Below, piece after piece: positions 6,454 through 14,903 of a stretch of 33,134 bases of DNA. The notes beneath the pieces are model-generated. The model saw nothing but the letters and a program-made list of their open reading frames with translations, ran no database searches and was not told the DNA's origin. The number at the start of each line of letters is the position of its first letter. Positions within the stretch are counted from its first letter, which is position 1. The position numbers and the translations under genes were made by a program. This DNA is from Ktedonobacteria bacterium. Its GTDB lineage: Bacteria > Chloroflexota > Ktedonobacteria > Ktedonobacterales > JACDGC01. The DNA lies in assembly GCA_027459705.1 (NCBI GenBank), contig DAIDHM010000023.1, forward strand, positions 1-33,134. Direction: 5' to 3'.

Positions 6454-8777
6454 GCCATCCCTCCTGCGCTCTCTCGCTGCGATTGCGCCGCGCGCACAGC
6501 TTCGAAGAGCCGCTGGGGGGTCAATGGCAGCGCGTTCAGACGGACTCCGAATGGCGCGAGCGCGTCCTCGACGGCCTGCGCGATGGCTGGTAGTGACGTG
6601 ATCGTCCCGCCTTCCCCCACCCCACGGAAGCCTTCGGCATTGGCGCGGGCCGGGAAGTGTTGCTCGATGAGCGTGTATTCTGGCGTGTCGATGCTGGCAG
6701 GCAGCACGTAGCGATGCAATGCGGTCGCCTGGGGCAAACCGGCGCTGTCATAGCGCATCTCTTCGAAGAGCACATTGCCCAATCCTTGCACCGCCGCGCC
6801 GATCGTCTGGCCATCGACAATCAGTGGATTGATGATATTACCCGCATCGTGGACGATGACATACTGTTCGATGGCCACAGTCAACAGATCAGGATCCACC
6901 GCGACAATCACACCATGACCCTGGTAGCCGAACGAGATATTGCCATCACCGCTGGCTTCCACCGCGATCCCCGCCGGGCCCAGGCTCGCCGCGACATCCC
7001 CATATGCCACGCGCCGCACGGGTGCCGCGCGCACGGTGATGTACTCGCCCCGCCAGTCCAGTGCATCAATTGGTGCATCCAATTGGCGCGCTGCCTCCGC
7101 CAGAATGCGCTGGCGCAATTGCAGAGCCGCCCGCGCGATCGCCGTGCCCGCCGCGACAGTGGCGCGGCTGGCGAAGGTGCCTGGACCCTGCGTCCCAGTC
7201 GCCGAATCACCCTCAATGACATGGATCCGTTCGAAAGGAACACCAAGTCGTTCGGCAGCGATCTGCGCATAGGTGGTGGGATGCCCCTGCCCCATCTGGG
7301 AAACTGCCGCCATGACCCAGACCGCACCCGCAGGATCGACGCGGAGAATGGCGCTATCACTCACGCCGATGCCTGACATCTCTAGACTATTCACGACGCC
7401 AATGCCCAGGTAGACGCCGCGGGCGCGAGCAGCAGCCTGACGTGCGCGAAATTCTGCGTACCCAATTGCGCCTAAGACTTGCGCGAATCCGGCTGGGTAA
7501 TCGCCTGTGTCAAAAATAATGGGGATCTGTTGGCGGCGGATGCCGGAGTCGTATGGCATCTCATCCGGGCGGATCAGGTTGCGCTGCCGAATCTCCGCGC
7601 GGTCCAGCCCCAGGCGATCCGCCGCGCGGTCCAACATGCGCTCCATCACATACGCCGCTTCGGGTCGACCAGCGCCGCGATATGGCCCCGTGGGAGTGGA
7701 ATTCGTGAGGATGATGTCGCCCGTCATCGCCAGATGGGGAATATGGTAAGGTCCATGGACGCTGACAGCAGTATTGTATACCGGCCCATCGGCAGTGATG
7801 TTGTAGGCGCCCGCGTCCTGTTGGAAGTGGTCGACAAAAGCCAGGATATGCCCGGCGCGGTCCAGCCCCATACGAATATGGTGCACCTGGGCTCGCGCCT
7901 GATTGGTAACCGTGAACTCCTCATGGCGATCGCCGACCCAGCGCATGGGCCGCCCCAGCCGCATCGCCAGGCAGGCCGCGATCGTTTCTTCGCCGTACAG
8001 ACGCGTCTTGACGCCGAAAGCTCCGCCGATATTGGGGACAATCACCCGGACTCGATCCGCGGGCAGGTCCAGGAGCGCGCAGAGCGAGCGCTGGGCCATA
8101 TTCACTGATTGCGTCGCGAAATAGACTGTCAGTTGTCGCGTCGCCTGGTCATAGACCGCCACCGCCGCGCGCGGTTCCATCGGTTGCGCGCTCAATCGAC
8201 CAATGGTCAACGTCTCTTCGATGATCACATCCGCGCCATCCAGCCCATCGGCGCCAGCGCCGGTCATGATCTGGACAGTCTGCGCCAGGTTGGATGGCCA
8301 ACCCGCATGCAGCACCGGCGTGGTGGCATCCTGCACCACCCCGATAACCGGGGGCAGCGGAGCATACTCCACCACGACTGCGTCAGCGCCATCACGCGCG
8401 GCATAGACATCCTCGGCGACGACGACCGCCACGGCTTCACCGACATAACGAACGACCTCAGCGGCCAGCGCGGTCGGTGTCACGAAACGGGCTTCTGGAG
8501 ATCGTGGCGCCCCTGGAAAAGGCTTCAGGATCTCGGGCAGATCGCGCGCGGCGAAAGCGGCGATCACCCCCGGCACCTTGAGAGCAGCGGAGGTATCGAC
8601 GCGGACAATGCGGGCATGCGGATGGGGGCTTCGGACGATGGCAAGTTCCGCCATATCGGAGAAACGCAGATCGCTGGTATACTGTCCCGCACCTACGAGC
8701 ATTGGCACATCTTCAACGCGTTTGCGGCGTTCGCCGATGAAATTGCTAGCAGGTGAGCTTGAGATGGTTTCGGGCAT
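6450..8777 (-). CDS. Molybdenum hydroxylase, molybdopterin-binding large subunit (form II CoxL-like)
   Basis: I place the start at ATG 8777 (MPETISSS), 775 residues, because GAGGAGAA lies 8 nt upstream; the frame stays open further upstream, but that part does not look like the family. The fold begins with RVEDVPMLVGAGQYTSD. The molybdopterin motif GGAFGVK is at 251-257, the active-site loop PYRGAGR at 365-371, and the catalytic Glu motif GVGEGG lies near the C-terminus. True CO dehydrogenases (form I) carry a Cys-containing AYxCSFR loop; the loop here is the form II type, so CO oxidation is unlikely and an aromatic, purine or aldehyde substrate is more plausible. No Mo-cofactor maturation genes are next to it in the window. 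Confidence 0.93.
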   Translation of the reverse strand: MPETISSSPASNFIGERRKRVEDVPMLVGAGQYTSDLRFSDMAELAIVRSPHPHARIVRVDTSAALKVPGVIAAFAARDLPEILKPFPGAPRSPEARFVTPTALAAEVVRYVGEAVAVVVAEDVYAARDGADAVVVEYAPLPPVIGVVQDATTPVLHAGWPSNLAQTVQIMTGAGADGLDGADVIIEETLTIGRLSAQPMEPRAAVAVYDQATRQLTVYFATQSVNMAQRSLCALLDLPADRVRVIVPNIGGAFGVKTRLYGEETIAACLAMRLGRPMRWVGDRHEEFTVTNQARAQVHHIRMGLDRAGHILAFVDHFQQDAGAYNITADGPVYNTAVSVHGPYHIPHLAMTGDIILTNSTPTGPYRGAGRPEAAYVMERMLDRAADRLGLDRAEIRQRNLIRPDEMPYDSGIRRQQIPIIFDTGDYPAGFAQVLGAIGYAEFRARQAAARARGVYLGIGVVNSLEMSGIGVSDSAILRVDPAGAVWVMAAVSQMGQGHPTTYAQIAAERLGVPFERIHVIEGDSATGTQGPGTFASRATVAAGTAIARAALQLRQRILAEAARQLDAPIDALDWRGEYITVRAAPVRRVAYGDVAASLGPAGIAVEASGDGNISFGYQGHGVIVAVDPDLLTVAIEQYVIVHDAGNIINPLIVDGQTIGAAVQGLGNVLFEEMRYDSAGLPQATALHRYVLPASIDTPEYTLIEQHFPARANAEGFRGVGEGGTITSLPAIAQAVEDALAPFGVRLNALPLTPQRLFEAVRAAQSQRESAGGMA

Positions 8778-8883
8778 GAGTGTTCTCCTCGCGCAAAGCG
8801 ACCACCAGAGAGGTTGTGTTCCACCTATAGCTTCGCACATGCCCAAAATCAACCATCTGCAAGCTTGCGATACGCTGACCGTA

Positions 8884-9867
8884 TCACGGCGCGGGCGGGC
8901 AGATATAGTTCCCACTGGTCGCGGTGATCTGCTTGAGCATAGTGGGCGTCTCACAATTTGTCCCACTCCACTCGCGTGCTGGAGCGAAGGTAAAGGGACC
9001 AGAGATGGGTCCCAGCGCCGTCGTATGATTCGCCAATGTCACGACGAGTTGCATTGAGACTGTGCCTGGGCTGGCAGTGTAGGCAATGTTGAGGTCGCTC
9101 AACATATATTGATGGGGCTGTAGCGTAACCGGCAACGGACCGCTTGCCGCATTCGGACTACCTATTGAATAACTGACTGGTTGGACTTGAATGGGAACCG
9201 ATGCCCCTTTGACGAGAGCCGTTGGCCAGGTGCTGGTACCGGTATAAAAAGCATTGTAGCCACCACCACAGCCACCGCCACCAAGATTTTTCGCGCCCGC
9301 ATCGAAATAAGCATTGCAAAATTGCCAGATATCAAGAGTACCAACGATCGGCGTGAAGGAGGTGATTTGCAGCGAAAGCTGCGAGATCGTCACCGATTGA
9401 TCTGACGACAAGTTGCAAACGGCAATAAAAAACGATGCAGGGTCAATGTTATAAGCTCCGGGCGGTAAACTTTGAGGTGCCTGTGTGGGTTTCAACGCAA
9501 CACCATTGGGTACCAAGGCAGAAGGATAGGCAACATTGGTATACACAATCGCATAGATAGCAAGGGGGCCAACCAATGATTCTGGTGAAGAGTTCAATAA
9601 ACTAGCGAGATCCGGCCCACAATTCGGCCCCATCGCGACGGCCGTAGCCATGGTGGTCGCGGTCGGCACCGTGGTAGCCGTTGGCGGTAACGTCGCTGTT
9701 GGCGCGGGGGTCGGAGTCTCTATCTCCGTGCTGCCCGTTGTGCCCGAAGTACTCGAAGTACCCGAAGTACCTGAAGTACCCATTGTGACGGAACTGGCGC
9801 CACAGGCTGCCAGGAGAGCTTGAATGAACATAACCAAGACCAGCACAGATCGTTGCGGATAGCGCAT
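8884..9867 (-). CDS. Predicted lipoprotein with Thr/Ser/Pro-rich linker
   Basis: The 327-residue product has a signal peptide with the lipobox LLAAC (Cys22), so it should be anchored to the outer face of the membrane. A low-complexity linker rich in Gly-Thr-Ser and Pro-Thr follows to about residue 75, then a globular domain of beta-type sequence with several Cys (CGPDL, FCNAY, GGGCGGG, NCETP, YICPPAP) that could form disulfides. I do not recognise the domain. GAGGTG at 5 nt before the ATG is a good ribosome site. It ends 106 nt before the hydroxylase operon on the same strand, so co-transcription is possible, but a functional link is not shown. Confidence 0.75.
   Translation of the reverse strand: MRYPQRSVLVLVMFIQALLAACGASSVTMGTSGTSGTSSTSGTTGSTEIETPTPAPTATLPPTATTVPTATTMATAVAMGPNCGPDLASLLNSSPESLVGPLAIYAIVYTNVAYPSALVPNGVALKPTQAPQSLPPGAYNIDPASFFIAVCNLSSDQSVTISQLSLQITSFTPIVGTLDIWQFCNAYFDAGAKNLGGGGCGGGYNAFYTGTSTWPTALVKGASVPIQVQPVSYSIGSPNAASGPLPVTLQPHQYMLSDLNIAYTASPGTVSMQLVVTLANHTTALGPISGPFTFAPAREWSGTNCETPTMLKQITATSGNYICPPAP
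9745..9780. repeat. Four 9-bp tandem repeats inside the lipoprotein gene
   Basis: Units CGAAGTACT, CGAAGTACC, CGAAGTACC and TGAAGTACC follow one another without gaps and encode the Gly/Ser-Thr-Ser triplets of the linker. Copy-number change would keep the frame and only alter linker length. Confidence 0.85.
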
Positions 9868-10323
9868 ACAAACACCTCATAATGTTGCTTTTGGCCACGC
9901 CATGTTCAAGAGATGTGGTGCGGGCCAAATTCAGCGTTGCCACAAGATACTGCGAGAGCGCACCTGCGCGTGTGCATGGCTTCGCCATCGCTTCACCACG
10001 CACACACCCTCCTGTGATAGAGACAACTTCAGATGGGGGATGTGTTTCACCTGTGATGAGAATTGACAGCGACGTGGTTGGGATCCGGCAGGTTAGTGAG
10101 AGGTCGTTATCGATCCGTATCTATGGGTCCGTTATCCGCGCTACAGCGCGAAGAGAAGGATGAGGAGCAAAGACCGTCTCACCGCAGGTCTCGGGCTTCA
10201 CGGAGGCAGTATGTTACGGTTTTTTCTGGCTCTCATCAAACATCATCGGCGGTTTGATAGGCGATGTAGATGCGCGGTTTGTCGGCACACGCAAGCACGA
10301 GTTCGCGCTCTTCAACTACCGCA
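9868..10323. other. Gene-free stretch between the lipoprotein and YvcK-like genes
   Basis: No convincing gene or RNA gene is seen. One nested hairpin is visible: GTGTGC (9970-9975) with GCACAC (10000-10005) outside and ATGGC-TTC-GCCAT (9976-9988) inside. Small open frames on the plus strand lack ribosome sites and family features. No clear T-tailed terminator follows the YvcK-like gene here. Confidence 0.4.
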
Positions 10324-11328
10324 TCAATAGGGAGCGAGGATGGACCGCACCAGCAACTCCGGATCATGCCGGACGAAATCCGCGGTGGGGACGCTCAACT
10401 TCGCGATCGTCACTTCAGGCACCAGCGCGCGGACCGCTTCAAGATCGGCCACGACGGGATATTGATCCTGCGCGGCATAATTGCGGACCAGTTCTTCGGG
10501 AAACGAGCCATCATGCAGGATAACCCGATCGACCCGGCCACCGAGATAATTATGGATCGTCGCGACATAATCTGAGGCGCGGTAGGCATCGGTTTCGCCG
10601 CGTTTGGTCATCAGATTGCAGACATACACCTTCTCCGCCTCAGACTCGCGGATCGCGTGGGTGACACCGTCGACCAGGAGGTTGGGCAGGATGCTGGTAT
10701 AGAGATCCCCAGGGCCAAGGACGATGATGTCGGCGCGTCGGATGGCGCGGAGCGCGGGAATGCAAGCTTCCGTCGTATGATCCAGGAAGACACGTTGGAT
10801 GGGCGGCAACGGGCCATCGCTATGTTTGCCGCGCAGATCGATATCCGTCTCGCCGCGGATGGTGGTGCCATCGCCAAGTTCCGCGCAGAGTGTCGTATGT
10901 TCCAGGGTCACTGGCAACACATCCCCAGCGGTCTGCAACAGCTCCTGCGCATCCTGGATAGCGCTCAACAGATCGCCACCGTTGATCTCTTGCAGCGCGG
11001 AGATAACGAGGTTGCCCAAACTATGGCCGCCAACACCATTGGTCTCGCCCTCTGAAGAACGGAACCGGAACGTAAAGACATCGCGCCAGAGGACCCCATT
11101 GCGCGAGAGCGCCACCAGGGCCTGGCGCAGATCGCCGAAAGGCAGCTGGCCGAATTCATCCATCAGCCGTCGCGAGCTACCGCCACTATCAGCCATGCTC
11201 ACGATCGCAGTGATCGCACAGCGAGTATGCTTGAGACTGGAGAGGATCGCGAATGGTCCGGTTCCCCCGCCAATGGTCACAATCCGTTTCTCCGTCTGAA
11301 TATCCTTCGCCATGCGTGAGAATCCCAT
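10324..11328 (-). CDS. yvcK: YvcK/CofD-like (gluconeogenesis factor) family protein
   Basis: The 334-residue product has the family's N-terminal nucleotide-binding signature IVTIGGGTGPFAIL (GGGTG near residues 20-24), then SMADSGGSSRRLMDEFG, the PFGDLRQALVAL segment, NGVGGHSLGNLVISAL, and ADIIVLGPGDLYTSILPNLLVDG in the C-terminal half. YvcK proteins bind UDP-sugars and are needed for cell-wall homeostasis and growth on gluconeogenic carbon sources. The start at 11328 was chosen because AGGAGG lies 8 nt upstream and the motif is N-terminal; the longer open frame up to 11646 is antisense to the next gene. The usual neighbours (rapZ, whiA) are absent, so it stands alone here. Confidence 0.9.
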   Translation of the reverse strand: MGFSRMAKDIQTEKRIVTIGGGTGPFAILSSLKHTRCAITAIVSMADSGGSSRRLMDEFGQLPFGDLRQALVALSRNGVLWRDVFTFRFRSSEGETNGVGGHSLGNLVISALQEINGGDLLSAIQDAQELLQTAGDVLPVTLEHTTLCAELGDGTTIRGETDIDLRGKHSDGPLPPIQRVFLDHTTEACIPALRAIRRADIIVLGPGDLYTSILPNLLVDGVTHAIRESEAEKVYVCNLMTKRGETDAYRASDYVATIHNYLGGRVDRVILHDGSFPEELVRNYAAQDQYPVVADLEAVRALVPEVTIAKLSVPTADFVRHDPELLVRSILAPY

Positions 11329-11565
11329 CCCAGCTACCTCCTGCTGCGCCACAATTCGCGACGCGCCCAGCTTTAACGATACAATGGTTGGACCGTGGCC
11401 ACAGTATACCATTCTCGGCATGGGCAGAGAAACAAGCACAAACGGGTCACACGGCAAGCCAGTATCTTTCTGGAGGAACCGCTCATCAGCCGAATGTCCC
11501 AGAGATGGAGCGATACGATATACTGGATGGAGCACATGCTGATGGAGCCGCAAAAGGAGAGCGCC

Positions 11566-12387
11566 ATGCGCGAGTCGCAAGGGATGGGTGATCAGCTGGA
11601 TGATCCGGCGGAACAGGTGGAAACGGCGTGGTGTGATGCCTGGCAATCATTAGCCTATGACCCAGCAACCAGGGCGACAGCATCCGCGCGCGCGTTGCAT
11701 ATTCTGACACCATCATCGCCGGACCAATTGCTCAACGCAGTGTTGCGGTTACGGATGGAACGGCCGGTGACGCTGGTGGATCTCAAGGAAGAACTCGCTC
11801 CTTTTTATGCGGCACGGCGCGCGGCACAATGGTGGCTGCGCCTGGACGCGGCGCCCAAAGGCTTGCGCGAACAGCTCTCGACTTTGGGCATGCGCCCCTG
11901 GGATCGTCCACCTGGCATGGCGCTCGCGTTAGAGAGGTGGAATCCGCCATCGACGAGCGCCTATGTGCAGGCACACCCGGTCAACGATCGCCGCGAAGCA
12001 GAAGCGGCGCTGGGGGTGATCTGCGATGTCTTTGGGGCGAATCCCGGCCCGATGCGTCATTGGAGTATCGATAATCCGGCTTTCGTCGTCTTCCTCGCTA
12101 CGATCAACCAGCAAGTCGCGGGCGCCCTGGCATATCATCTACGGGGTGGCATTATGGGTATCTTCCATGTGGCGACGACGCCAAGCTGGCGACGCCAGGG
12201 AGTGGCGTGGACGATGATGATCCGTGCGCTCATGCATGCCAGAAACGCAGGCGCTCGCGCGGCGGCGCTCACTTCCTCCACAATGGCGGAAACACTCTAC
12301 GTCACACTGGGGTTTCAACGTTGTTGTCAGTTCGAATTCTGGACCCCTGGTCCCCGGCTCCTCATGGAGATGACCGGGATCATATAA
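11566..12387 (+). CDS. GNAT family N-acetyltransferase
   Basis: The start ATG at 11566 (MRESQGMGD) has AAAAGGAGA 6 nt upstream, giving 273 residues; in-frame ATGs at 11527-11542 lack such a site. The N-terminal half is unrecognised. The C-terminal half is a GNAT fold: an FVVFLATINQQVAGALAYH strand pair, then acetyl-CoA-binding motif A in FHVATTPSWRRQGVAWTMM (the RRQGVA turn), an AALTSST strand and the closing LYVTLGFQRC. It should acetylate an amine using acetyl-CoA; the acceptor is unknown. It is divergent from the YvcK-like gene with about 237 bp between them, and no strong promoter was recognised in that gap. Confidence 0.8.
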   Translation: MRESQGMGDQLDDPAEQVETAWCDAWQSLAYDPATRATASARALHILTPSSPDQLLNAVLRLRMERPVTLVDLKEELAPFYAARRAAQWWLRLDAAPKGLREQLSTLGMRPWDRPPGMALALERWNPPSTSAYVQAHPVNDRREAEAALGVICDVFGANPGPMRHWSIDNPAFVVFLATINQQVAGALAYHLRGGIMGIFHVATTPSWRRQGVAWTMMIRALMHARNAGARAAALTSSTMAETLYVTLGFQRCCQFEFWTPGPRLLMEMTGII

Positions 12388-12424
12388 CCACAAGTACGGT
12401 GGGGGCGTAGGCCCCAGAGAGGAT

Positions 12425-12442
12425 CGAGCGCCGCGGCGCTCG
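12425..12442 (+). promoter_or_regulatory. Perfect 18-bp palindrome just before a start codon
   Basis: CGAGCGCCGCGGCGCTCG is fully self-complementary and ends 8 nt before the ATG at 12451, where a ribosome site would be expected and none is seen. A smaller hairpin, GGGGC-GTAG-GCCCC, lies about 10 nt upstream. It could terminate the acetyltransferase transcript or control translation of the next gene. Confidence 0.4.
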
Positions 12443-12450
12443 TACAACAA

Positions 12451-12783
12451 ATGGAAGATATTCGATTCGACCGACAATTTCGGACCATTGCATCCGAAGG
12501 GTACTATATTGTCCACGAGAAGACTCGCATGGGCGTGGTCGATCTGCATTTTACGTCAACCAATGTCCGCGCAACCCTGATCCTGGAACAGGAGCTTTCG
12601 CGGGAGGATCTCACCAAACTGATCGAACAGATCGATGAAGACCTCGTCCTCTCCGCCGATGTGCCGCGGGATGATCTGCTGGTGAGTGTCTACATTGGCC
12701 ATGATTCAGGATTCTTCGATGATCAAACCATGGCTGAAGAAGATGGCTTCCTGGATGATGAAGACGAAGACGAAGGGGTCTGA
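12451..12783 (+). CDS. Small acidic hypothetical protein
   Basis: The 110-residue product is unrecognised. It is likely a compact alpha/beta protein: a QFRTIASEGYYIVHEK start, a VVDLHFTSTNVRATLILE strand region, a helix with SREDLTKLIEQIDEDL, and a very acidic tail ending in DDEDEDEG. No Shine-Dalgarno site precedes the ATG; a perfect GC palindrome occupies that place. It lies between a GNAT gene and the rpsP promoter on the same strand. Coding is supported by the coherent amphipathic pattern and the lack of a better frame, but the function is unknown. Confidence 0.65.
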   Translation: MEDIRFDRQFRTIASEGYYIVHEKTRMGVVDLHFTSTNVRATLILEQELSREDLTKLIEQIDEDLVLSADVPRDDLLVSVYIGHDSGFFDDQTMAEEDGFLDDEDEDEGV

Positions 12784-12786
12784 ACA

Positions 12787-12815
12787 TTGACATTCCGCAA
12801 GGGGAATGTTATGCT
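12787..12815 (+). promoter_or_regulatory. Sigma70-type promoter of rpsP-khpA-rimM, with a palindrome in the spacer
   Basis: TTGACA (12787-12792) is followed after exactly 17 nt by TATGCT (12810-12815). The spacer region holds a 7-bp inverted repeat, ACATTCC at 12790-12796 and GGAATGT at 12803-12809, spaced 6 nt, which overlaps the end of the -35 box. Such placement suits a repressor operator. The start of transcription would be near 12822, about 60 nt before rpsP. Confidence 0.8.
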
Positions 12816-12881
12816 AAAGCTATCTTTGCAACCAAAATTGCAGGCAACATCGCTGTCAATCAGCAGGAGGAATCGCCCTAA

Positions 12882-13166
12882 GTGGTCAAAATTCGCCTGA
12901 TGCGCGTAGGGAAAAAAGGCGCGCCGCAATATCGTGTCGTTATCGCAGATGCGCGGTCTCCACGGGATGGTCGTTTTATCGAGATCATAGGGACCTACAA
13001 TCCCTTGACCCATCCATCAACCATTAAGATCGACGCCGAAAAAGTGATTAGCTGGATACATAAAGGCGCGCAACCAACCGAGAGTGTCAGTAAGCTCTTC
13101 CATACCGTTGGCATCACCGATAAAATCGCCGCGGCTAAGGCCGTTACCGCTCCAGCCGTACAATGA
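12882..13166 (+). CDS. rpsP: 30S ribosomal protein S16
   Basis: The 94-residue product has the full S16 pattern: [32 protein letters not shown] near the start, IGTYNPL, and the segment [19 protein letters not shown]. It is a small-subunit assembly protein. The start is GTG at 12882, supported by AGGAGG upstream (about 11 nt) and by the family N-terminus. It overlaps the next gene by 4 bp (ATGA), so the two are translationally coupled. It is the first gene below a textbook promoter. Confidence 0.96.
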   Translation: MVKIRLMRVGKKGAPQYRVVIADARSPRDGRFIEIIGTYNPLTHPSTIKIDAEKVISWIHKGAQPTESVSKLFHTVGITDKIAAAKAVTAPAVQ

Positions 13167-13468
13167 CCCAGCCGCCAGCACCTGAGTGGGAGGAGGGGCA
13201 ACCCACGATGCTTCGTTTGATTGAGTATATCGCTCAAGGTTTGGTAGATTCCCCGGATGCCGTTCAGGTGGAAGAAGGTCGGAGTGATCGCTACTTCACC
13301 GCCTATCACTTGACGGTTGCTCCGGAAGATATCGGCAAAGTGATCGGCCGTCAGGGACGCGTGGCGAAGTCGATCCGTAATGTGTTGCGCGCGGCCGCCG
13401 GGCGACAGGGTCGCCATGTCGCGCTTGAGGTTCATGAGCAATCCACCGAACCCACCGCCGACGCCTGA
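13163..13468 (+). CDS. khpA: KH-domain RNA-binding protein
   Basis: The 101-residue product has a single KH domain: a [16 protein letters not shown] start, the [18 protein letters not shown] loop with the GKVIGRQG signature near residues 56-63, then [17 protein letters not shown]. KhpA (YlqC) proteins bind RNA and act in ribosome or cell-envelope related regulation, usually with KhpB. It lies between rpsP and rimM, which is the standard place in Gram-positive-like genomes. It has an N-terminal extension of about 15 residues before MLRLIEYIA; an internal ATG there (13208) is a possible alternative start. Confidence 0.9.
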   Translation: MTQPPAPEWEEGQPTMLRLIEYIAQGLVDSPDAVQVEEGRSDRYFTAYHLTVAPEDIGKVIGRQGRVAKSIRNVLRAAAGRQGRHVALEVHEQSTEPTADA

Positions 13469-14042
13469 ACGTCCGCGCCGCCGTCGACCGATTCGCTCCA
13501 CTCCACCAGATCCCGCAAAGATTACCGACTGGGTGATGGTGGGAAAAGTCGTGGCGCCTTTTGGCATTCGCGGGCAGGTTAAGGTGCAGATCGAGACTGA
13601 TTTTCCCGCGAGTTTCAGCCCCAACACGCTGCTCTATCTCGGCACGGACCATCGACCCATCCGACTATTGCTCGCACGTCCCCAGGGCAATCAGATGGTG
13701 CTTGAATTGGAAGGGATCTCGGATCGCAATGCATCCGAGACCTTGCGCGGCCAGGAAGTCTCTCTCCCAGCAGATCGGATCGCGCCTCTCGCCACAGACC
13801 AATACTTTGTGCGTGATCTCATCGGCTTGCGCGCCATTCGAGTTGATGGGGTTGAGCTTGGCCAGGTCGTCGATGTCATCACCGGCGCCATGCAAGATCT
13901 GCTGGTTATTCACTGCCCGGACCGTGAAGAGGTCACTGTGCCATTAGTGAAAGTACTCGTCCCCAGTATCGATATACCCCATGGAACTATTACGCTCCGG
14001 CCTCCCGCTGGCCTCTTCGATGACGACTACGAAGAAGCGTAG
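13434..14042 (+). CDS. rimM: Ribosome maturation factor RimM
   Basis: The product (202 residues from the ATG at 13434) has a Pro/Arg-rich N-terminal tail and then the RimM fold: WVMVGKVVAPFGIRGQVKV, the strand region LLYLGTD, LEGISDRNASETLRGQEVSLP, a linker with QYFVRDLIGLRA, and the PRC-barrel domain with GQVVDVITGAMQDLLVI and PLVKVLVPSIDI. It helps 30S maturation and binds S19. The start is uncertain: 13434 has GAGG only 4 nt away and 13416 has AGGG at 6 nt; both overlap the end of khpA. The gene expected next in this operon, trmD, is absent. Confidence 0.92.
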   Translation: MSNPPNPPPTPERPRRRRPIRSTPPDPAKITDWVMVGKVVAPFGIRGQVKVQIETDFPASFSPNTLLYLGTDHRPIRLLLARPQGNQMVLELEGISDRNASETLRGQEVSLPADRIAPLATDQYFVRDLIGLRAIRVDGVELGQVVDVITGAMQDLLVIHCPDREEVTVPLVKVLVPSIDIPHGTITLRPPAGLFDDDYEEA

Positions 14043-14435
14043 CCGCCTCTGTCTTCGGATTCCGTCACATTGCTTGTTTTTCTGATATTAGGGTGGGCAA
14101 TCACCTGCTCACGGGCGTATTTCGTCTGCTTTCTTGTCGGCGATGGGCGTCATTGGCCGTGTGAGCATACCTGGTTCCCAAGTATCTCATCCCCCTGCTT
14201 ACTTGGTATAGTACTTATAGCAGACAGGTACCCTTGCTTAGCTAGGATAAAGTTCCTAATTTCATCGTTTCCTCGTAATGATTTGCTATGCTCATGAAAT
14301 CATGAAGCTCATGTACAACAACTCGCGTGTATCAAGACTATTATCGTTTCCTTGCGGACAAATATCCCTTGATCGCGCGCCACTCCTGTGTATCTCCAAA
14401 CTGTATGCTCTCTCTTGGACAAGAAAGGATGATCT
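14043..14435. other. Gene-free stretch between rimM and the two-component genes
   Basis: The stretch is AT-richer than its neighbours and holds only short open frames without ribosome sites; a 75-codon plus-strand frame at 14070-14297 is probably chance. Several -10-like hexamers (TATAGT near 14214, TATGCT near 14287) have no good -35 partners at 17 nt, so I cannot name the promoter of the response regulator. Confidence 0.4.
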
Positions 14436-14900
14436 ATGTCAACAGCCAGGGTGCTGATTGTCGAAGATGACACAGATCTGCGCGAGTTTTTACTCGCTGC
14501 GCTCCCACATTACGGCGGTTTTCAGGTCACCTGTGCCGCCGATGGCATCCAGGGATTGATCCAGGCAGTCGAAGCACAGCCAGATTGTATGGTCATCGAT
14601 GTCAAGATGCCCGGGTTGGATGGCTATCAACTCGTGCGCGCTCTGCGCGGTGATCCGGCAACCGCCACCATCCCGTTGATCATACTCACAGCACTGGCTC
14701 AGGACCGCGATCGGTTTACTGGCATGGCATCGGGGGCGGACCGTTTCGCGCAGAAACCCATTCGTCCGCGGGAACTGGCAGACATTATTCTGGCAGTCAT
14801 GCAGATTGATGAACAGGCCAGGCACACACGGCTTCAACTGTTGCTGGATGATGAGGAACCACAAGGTGGCGAAACTCAAATCGGAGAGATGGGGGTCTAG
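14436..14900 (+). CDS. Single-domain response regulator
   Basis: The 154-residue product is one receiver domain with no output domain. Acidic pocket residues Asp11 and Asp12 lie in VEDDTDLREF, the phospho-acceptor Asp55 in MVIDVKMPGLDGYQLV, the switch Thr85 in IILTAL, and Lys107 in QKPIRP. A short acidic tail of about 30 residues follows. An AAAGGA ribosome site precedes the ATG by 6 nt. The histidine kinase gene begins 3 nt after its stop, so they are surely co-transcribed and are probable partners. Without an output domain it likely signals by protein contact or through a phosphorelay. Confidence 0.93.
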   Translation: MSTARVLIVEDDTDLREFLLAALPHYGGFQVTCAADGIQGLIQAVEAQPDCMVIDVKMPGLDGYQLVRALRGDPATATIPLIILTALAQDRDRFTGMASGADRFAQKPIRPRELADIILAVMQIDEQARHTRLQLLLDDEEPQGGETQIGEMGV

Positions 14901-14903
14901 GCC

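Noticed and set aside
6450-8777. Genuine aerobic CO dehydrogenase large subunit
   Set aside because: The active-site loop is PYRGAGR, not the Cys-containing form I loop.
9745-9780. CRISPR or regulatory repeat array
   Set aside because: The units are 9 bp, have no spacers and keep the reading frame of the lipoprotein gene.
9602-10003. 133-codon minus-strand frame overlapping the lipoprotein start
   Set aside because: It lies in another frame than the gene with signal peptide and ribosome site and is repetitive only because of the repeat DNA.
14070-14297. 75-codon frame between rimM and the response regulator
   Set aside because: No ribosome site, Cys/aromatic-rich random composition and no likely fold.
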